Source: Microseira sp003486305
Lineage (GTDB): Bacteria > Cyanobacteriota > Cyanobacteriia > Cyanobacteriales > Aerosakkonemataceae
DNA: 64,000 nt
NCBI GenBank assembly: GCA_031969655.1
Contig: DALYJX010000004.1
Span: 1-64,000 of the forward strand
Reading direction: 5' to 3'
The position numbers and the translations under genes were made by a program. Of this stretch, positions 60,719 to 64,000 are shown one piece after another (the first letter of the stretch is position 1; each line of letters opens with the position of its first letter). Below the pieces are notes generated by a model that saw only the letters and a program-made list of their open reading frames with translations, was not told the DNA's origin and searched no databases.

Positions 60719-62215
60719 ATGCACCAACCTTTACCTCTCAAATACCGACCTAAAACGCTACAAGAATTGGTCGGTCAAGACGCCATCAAAACTGCCTTAA
60801 CCAATGCGATCGCTTCTGCTAAAATTGCCCCAGCTTATCTGTTTACAGGGCCAAGAGGAACTGGTAAAACCTCAACCGCCCGCATTCTTGCCAAATCGCT
60901 CAATTGTCTTAATAGCCAAACTCCCACAGCAACTCCCTGCAACAAATGTGCGTCATGCAAAGCAATTGATTCTAGCAACAGTTTGGATGTGAGCGAAATT
61001 GATGCAGCTAGCCATAACGGGGTAGAAGATGCCAGAGAATTAATCTCCCGCAGCAACTTTGCCCCGGCTATGAGTCGGTATCGCGTATCCGTGTTAGATG
61101 AATTTCATATGACAACGGTTTCGGCTCAAAATGCCCTTCTCAAATGTATCGAAGAACCTCCCCCTCATGTAGTCTTTATTCTGTGTACGACGGAAGCTCA
61201 TAAGGTACTGCCAACTATCGCTTCACGCTGTCAAATCTTTAACTTCAAAGCTTTGTCAATCGATGCAATTGTGGGACAATTACACCAAGTGGCTATCAGC
61301 GAATCCATTGCCATTACGGATGAAGCAATAAGCGCGATCGCTCGGCACTCAGATGGCGGTTTGAGAGACGCTTTGCAACTACTTTCCCAACTATCTCTAC
61401 TTGGAAAAGAAATTACAACTGACCATGTTATCGAGGTGTCTGGCGGTATCCGAGAAAGCGACTTAACTACGATAATTCAAGCTATCTGTGCAGGCGATGT
61501 GCTGACGGTATTGCAATCGGCTAGAACCCTTGTTGATAGCGGCAGGGCACCCAAACTTATCTTGAGTAGCCTGCTGGCAGTTTATCGCGATTTACTGATT
61601 GTTAAAAGCGTACCCAAAAGTCAGAATGCGATCGCCGGATCTCTCGGTTATTCGCAACTGCGACAAGTTGCTAGCAATCTTGAGTTTGAAACCATTGATG
61701 CTGCTTTGATGCAACTGCACTCGTCAGAAAGTCAACTGAGGGTTACGACTAATGCTGCCACTTGGTTAGAAGTATGTTTGCTCAATTTGATCCAAAATAA
61801 GGATCGCCAGACGTTCCAAAAGCAGCAAGAAAGCTACCAGCAGCAAAATGGACTCGCCAACAATTTGCACAATAAAGGTAACGTAAAGCAGCAAGAAAGT
61901 CACCAACAGCAAAATGGACTCGCCAACAATTTGCACAATAACGGGACCAAAAATGGCACAACTAAAGACTTGGATGCAGTTTGGACTACTGTTATTGAAG
62001 CAACAAAACCAGCTAATCGCGCACTACTCTCGCGCGCTCAATTAGTGAGTTTAAATAACGGCAAGTGCGTGTTAGCAGTCCACTCCCATGATGCCAGAAA
62101 ATTTCAAACTCACATCGCATCAATTGAGCGCATTGTTAGCAAAGCTTTGGGCTATCCCTTGATGGTTGCAGTTGAACAACGGGAGGAAGTTTTAGCGTCA
62201 ACGACCCGCCACTAA
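60719..62215 (+). CDS. dnaX: DNA polymerase III gamma/tau-type clamp loader, short form
   Basis: A 498-residue clamp-loader ATPase. AAA+ features: PLKYRPKTLQELVGQDAIKT, P-loop TGPRGTGKTSTARI (about 42-55), zinc knuckle (NCLNSQTPTATPCNKCASC, about 61-79), Walker B-like VSVLDEFHMTT, sensor 1 LCTTEAHKVLPTIASRCQIF and sensor 2 GGLRDALQLLSQL. Domain III follows. The C-terminus is short (no long tau tail) and has a 22-residue duplicated Gln/Asn-rich linker. The stop codon lies in the left-end hairpin of the IscB element, so the natural C-terminus may have been slightly longer. Chromosomal cyanobacterial DnaX genes are typically longer; this is probably a replicon-borne paralogue. Confidence 0.88.
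   Translation: MHQPLPLKYRPKTLQELVGQDAIKTALTNAIASAKIAPAYLFTGPRGTGKTSTARILAKSLNCLNSQTPTATPCNKCASCKAIDSSNSLDVSEIDAASHNGVEDARELISRSNFAPAMSRYRVSVLDEFHMTTVSAQNALLKCIEEPPPHVVFILCTTEAHKVLPTIASRCQIFNFKALSIDAIVGQLHQVAISESIAITDEAISAIARHSDGGLRDALQLLSQLSLLGKEITTDHVIEVSGGIRESDLTTIIQAICAGDVLTVLQSARTLVDSGRAPKLILSSLLAVYRDLLIVKSVPKSQNAIAGSLGYSQLRQVASNLEFETIDAALMQLHSSESQLRVTTNAATWLEVCLLNLIQNKDRQTFQKQQESYQQQNGLANNLHNKGNVKQQESHQQQNGLANNLHNNGTKNGTTKDLDAVWTTVIEATKPANRALLSRAQLVSLNNGKCVLAVHSHDARKFQTHIASIERIVSKALGYPLMVAVEQREEVLASTTRH
61819..61945. repeat. 66-bp in-frame duplication in dnaX
   Basis: Two near-identical copies (61819-61884 and 61885-61945), each encoding KQQES-QQQNGLANNLHN-type linker sequence. A few synonymous and nonsynonymous differences show it is not brand new. 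Confidence 0.9.
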
Positions 62216-62232
62216 ATCAAAGATTATAGTGG

Positions 62233-62436
62233 GGGCTTCATAAAAGTCCATAGTTGACCCGCCATTCGTCTTAATTGACTACGTTATCTAGGTCATAGTA
62301 CCAAAGAATGCTTCAACAGTTCTTTGCTCTACTGTCAGTCATTAAACGTCCGAGTTGGGTTTAGGCAGTGTGGCTGACATAACAAGCCTAGATAACATTG
62401 GCTAGTTGAACTTTACCCTAGTAATAGGAGTTTTCA
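62233..62436 (+). ncRNA. Omega RNA of the IscB element
   Basis: ~204 nt immediately 5' of iscB with a clear multi-stem fold. GTTATCTAGG (62283-62292) pairs with CCTAGATAAC (62387-62396). It encloses CAAAGAA/TTCTTTG (62302-62326) and TGTCAG/CTGACA (62333-62379). A long-range closing stem around smaller hairpins agrees with known IscB scaffold RNA. The guide would be encoded just 5' of the scaffold, i.e. from the dnaX end or element edge. Confidence 0.75.
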
Positions 62437-63837
62437 ATGTCAAACAGAAACGCAGTATTTGTATTGGATAGCTCGCGCAATCCATGTAATCCAGTGCATC
62501 CGGCTGTTGCCAGAAAGATGTTGTCTCAAGGCATTGCGGCAGTGTTTCGCCAATATCCATTTTCAATTATTTTGAAGGAGGGAAAATGTGATAACCCAAA
62601 GCAATTAAGGATTAAAATTGACCCTGGTGCGAGGTTCACTGGTTTAGCTTTAGTCTCAGATACCAATATTGTCTGGGCGGCTGAACTAGAACATCGTGGC
62701 TTTGCTATCAGAGACTCTTTGACCATACGACTCCAACAACGCAGAAGTCGCCGCCAACGTAAAACCAGATACCGTAAACCAAGATTTCTTAATCGCCGTC
62801 GTCAGGATGGTTGGCTCCCACCTAGTTTAATGTCTCGCGTTTACAACATTCAAACTTGGGTTAATCGTTTGTGTAAACTTGCACCAGTCTTTGCTATTAG
62901 TCAAGAATTGGTTAAGTTTGACATGCAGAAGATAGTAAATCCTGAAGTTAATGGGATTGAGTATCAGCATGGTGAACTATGGGGTTATGAAGTTAAACAA
63001 TATTTGCTTGAAAAGTTTAACCATACCTGTGTTTATTGCGGTGCTACTGACAAACCTTTTAACTTAGATCACTTTCATCCAAAATCTAAAGGCGGTAGCG
63101 ATCAAGTTAGCAACTTTGTCTTGTCTTGTGTTGACTGTAACCAGGCTAAAAGTAATAAACTACCTGCTGAGTTTTTGAGCGATCGCCCAGATATTTTTGC
63201 CAAAATTGATAAACAGCGGAAACAGCCGTTAGCTGATGCTGCTGCTGTCAATACTACTCGATGGAAGTTAAAACAGGTTCTTGAATCTCTTGGCTTACCT
63301 GTTGAATTAGGTTCTGGTGGATTAACCAAATATAATCGCCAAAGACTAGGGATTCAGAAAAGTCATTGGGCAGATGCAGTTTGTGTTGGTCATTCTACGC
63401 CTAATAGCTTTAACATTACTGGTTATCAACCGTTGATTATCAAGGCTATGGGCAGAGGTTCTAGGCAAATGGTTAACCCAGATAAATATGGATTTCCTAG
63501 AACTAAGCCCAAACTTAGGCAGAAGGCGTTTTACGGTTTTCAAACTGGCGATATAGTCAAAGCTGTAGTTACCAAAGGTAAAAAGGTAGGCACTTATGTT
63601 GGTAGGATTGCTGTTCGTAAAACTGGCAGTTTCAACATTAAAACTAAAACTGATACTGTTCAAGGTATCAGCCATAAATATTGTCGTATTTTACACAAAT
63701 CTGATGGCTATACTTACAGTTTTGGTGAAGCTTTAAATCAAAAATCTAGTCAACTAAAACCAAAAGTAACCGAAACTAAACTTAAAGAGTTTCAAGAATT
63801 TAAAGGATTCCAAGGCGAACAATTAAGTTTGTTCTAA
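62437..63837 (+). CDS. iscB: IscB RNA-guided nuclease (RuvC + HNH)
   Basis: A 466-residue OMEGA nuclease, the family from which Cas9 arose. PLMP-like N-terminus: VFVLDSSRNPCNPVHPAVAR (PVHP in place of PLMP). RuvC-I is RIKIDPGARFTGLALV with the catalytic Asp (about 67). The Arg-rich bridge is QQRRSRRQRKTRYRKPRFL. RuvC-II is FAISQELVKFDMQKI (Glu). HNH has CVYCGATDKPFNLDHFHPKS with CVDCNQAKSN (about 200-235). RuvC-III is KSHWADAVCVGH with the catalytic His/Asp. The C-terminal half (FQTGDIVKAVVTKGKKVG) is the target-adjacent-motif-binding barrel. All catalytic residues appear intact, and an AGGAG lies 8 nt before the ATG. Confidence 0.93.
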   Translation: MSNRNAVFVLDSSRNPCNPVHPAVARKMLSQGIAAVFRQYPFSIILKEGKCDNPKQLRIKIDPGARFTGLALVSDTNIVWAAELEHRGFAIRDSLTIRLQQRRSRRQRKTRYRKPRFLNRRRQDGWLPPSLMSRVYNIQTWVNRLCKLAPVFAISQELVKFDMQKIVNPEVNGIEYQHGELWGYEVKQYLLEKFNHTCVYCGATDKPFNLDHFHPKSKGGSDQVSNFVLSCVDCNQAKSNKLPAEFLSDRPDIFAKIDKQRKQPLADAAAVNTTRWKLKQVLESLGLPVELGSGGLTKYNRQRLGIQKSHWADAVCVGHSTPNSFNITGYQPLIIKAMGRGSRQMVNPDKYGFPRTKPKLRQKAFYGFQTGDIVKAVVTKGKKVGTYVGRIAVRKTGSFNIKTKTDTVQGISHKYCRILHKSDGYTYSFGEALNQKSSQLKPKVTETKLKEFQEFKGFQGEQLSLF

Positions 63838-63927
63838 TTTCAAACTGAGGAAAGTAGTTTATATGCTGGCTGCTTTCCTCTCGACCACTAACATTCGTAT
63901 AGTGGGAGTCTCCAGCAGTTATTTCTG

Positions 63928-64000
63928 ATGATTACGCTACTCGTTGGTAACGATACAGAAGCGATTGGGCGAGAACTTGTTGCGTTAAAGGCGCTTCCTC
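63928..64000 (+). CDS. holA: Probable DNA polymerase III delta subunit, N-terminus only
   Basis: Frame open from ATG 63928 to the window edge, reading MITLLVGNDTEAIGRELVAL. The strand-then-helix start with a (Y/V)G-(D/N)D-type motif resembles the first residues of HolA (delta) clamp-loader subunits. The position directly after dnaX supports this, but only 24 residues are visible. The ATG lies immediately after the IscB element, in the sequence TGATG. Confidence 0.4.
   Translation, partial: MITLLVGNDTEAIGRELVALKALP

Larger units (their letters stand above)
62209..63916 (+). mobile_element. IS200/605-like element carrying iscB
   Basis: Similar hairpins occur in the same orientation at both ends: CCACTA...TAGTGGGGGCTTC at 62209-62239 and CCACTA...TAGTGGGAGTCTCC at 63885-63913. 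A further GAGGAAAG...CTTTCCTC stem lies at 63847-63880. No tnpA. The element lies precisely between dnaX and a probable holA start. Exact cleavage points are not resolved. Confidence 0.7.

Overview
The window looks like DNA from a filamentous cyanobacterium. HIP1-type GCGATCGC octamers recur in coding and non-coding DNA, heptameric GGCAGGA/GGCAGAA (STRR-like) repeats are common, and many families are typical of cyanobacteria: vMAP-type HTH/AAA proteins, an SLH/OprB porin, pentapeptide repeats and XisH/XisI. A partition locus beside second-looking copies of DNA polymerase III genes suggests that at least the right third belongs to a large plasmid or chromid; this is inference. A 100-base assembly gap (10897-10996) sits inside a repeat tract.

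Layout. 0-5.5 kb: an ISL3 transposase running off the left edge, an MFS transporter stump, a vMAP-type AAA protein, an IS200/605-like element carrying an HNH-less IscB relative (IsrB-like) with its probable omega RNA leader, a pentapeptide protein and an intact 164-bp MITE. 6-18.4 kb: a secreted HAL/PAL-fold protein without the MIO-forming triad, a dCache-HAMP-degenerate cyclase-globin sensor, a cyclic-nucleotide-gated MscS channel, two phosphate-type binding proteins and an iron-uptake-type porin. STRR heptamers are embedded in-frame in several of these genes.

18.7-42.7 kb: a biosynthetic locus in two convergent arms. The left arm (+) has an MppP/RohP-like PLP arginine oxidase, a DHDPS-fold aldolase, Fe(II)/2-oxoglutarate oxygenases (one broken), a broken aminotransferase and a guanidinoacetate-methyltransferase-like enzyme. 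The right arm (-) has an NRPS (C-A-PCP), a PKS (KS-AT-CMT-KR-ACP-TE), a TauD-like oxygenase and a sulfotransferase. An 8-kb transposon island (24-29.6 kb) with a truncated TnsA-like gene separates them. A second methyltransferase stump and an oxygenase stump suggest rearrangement and partial decay. The likely product is an arginine-derived, N-methylated, possibly sulfated guanidine linked to a short NRPS-PKS chain; this is inference.

43-51.3 kb: a proVWX glycine-betaine/proline uptake operon, bracketed by a ~125-bp duplicated sequence, then a group II intron inserted in domain V of an older, 5'-truncated group II intron. 52-64 kb: parB and parA with upstream iteron-like repeats, a hypothetical gene, a Dda/RecD-like helicase, dnaN, a degraded xisH with intact xisI, an Rpn-family stump, a short dnaX, an IscB element with a foldable omega RNA leader, and the first codons of a probable holA. 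The IscB element sits exactly between dnaX and holA, and its left-end hairpin supplies the dnaX stop codon.
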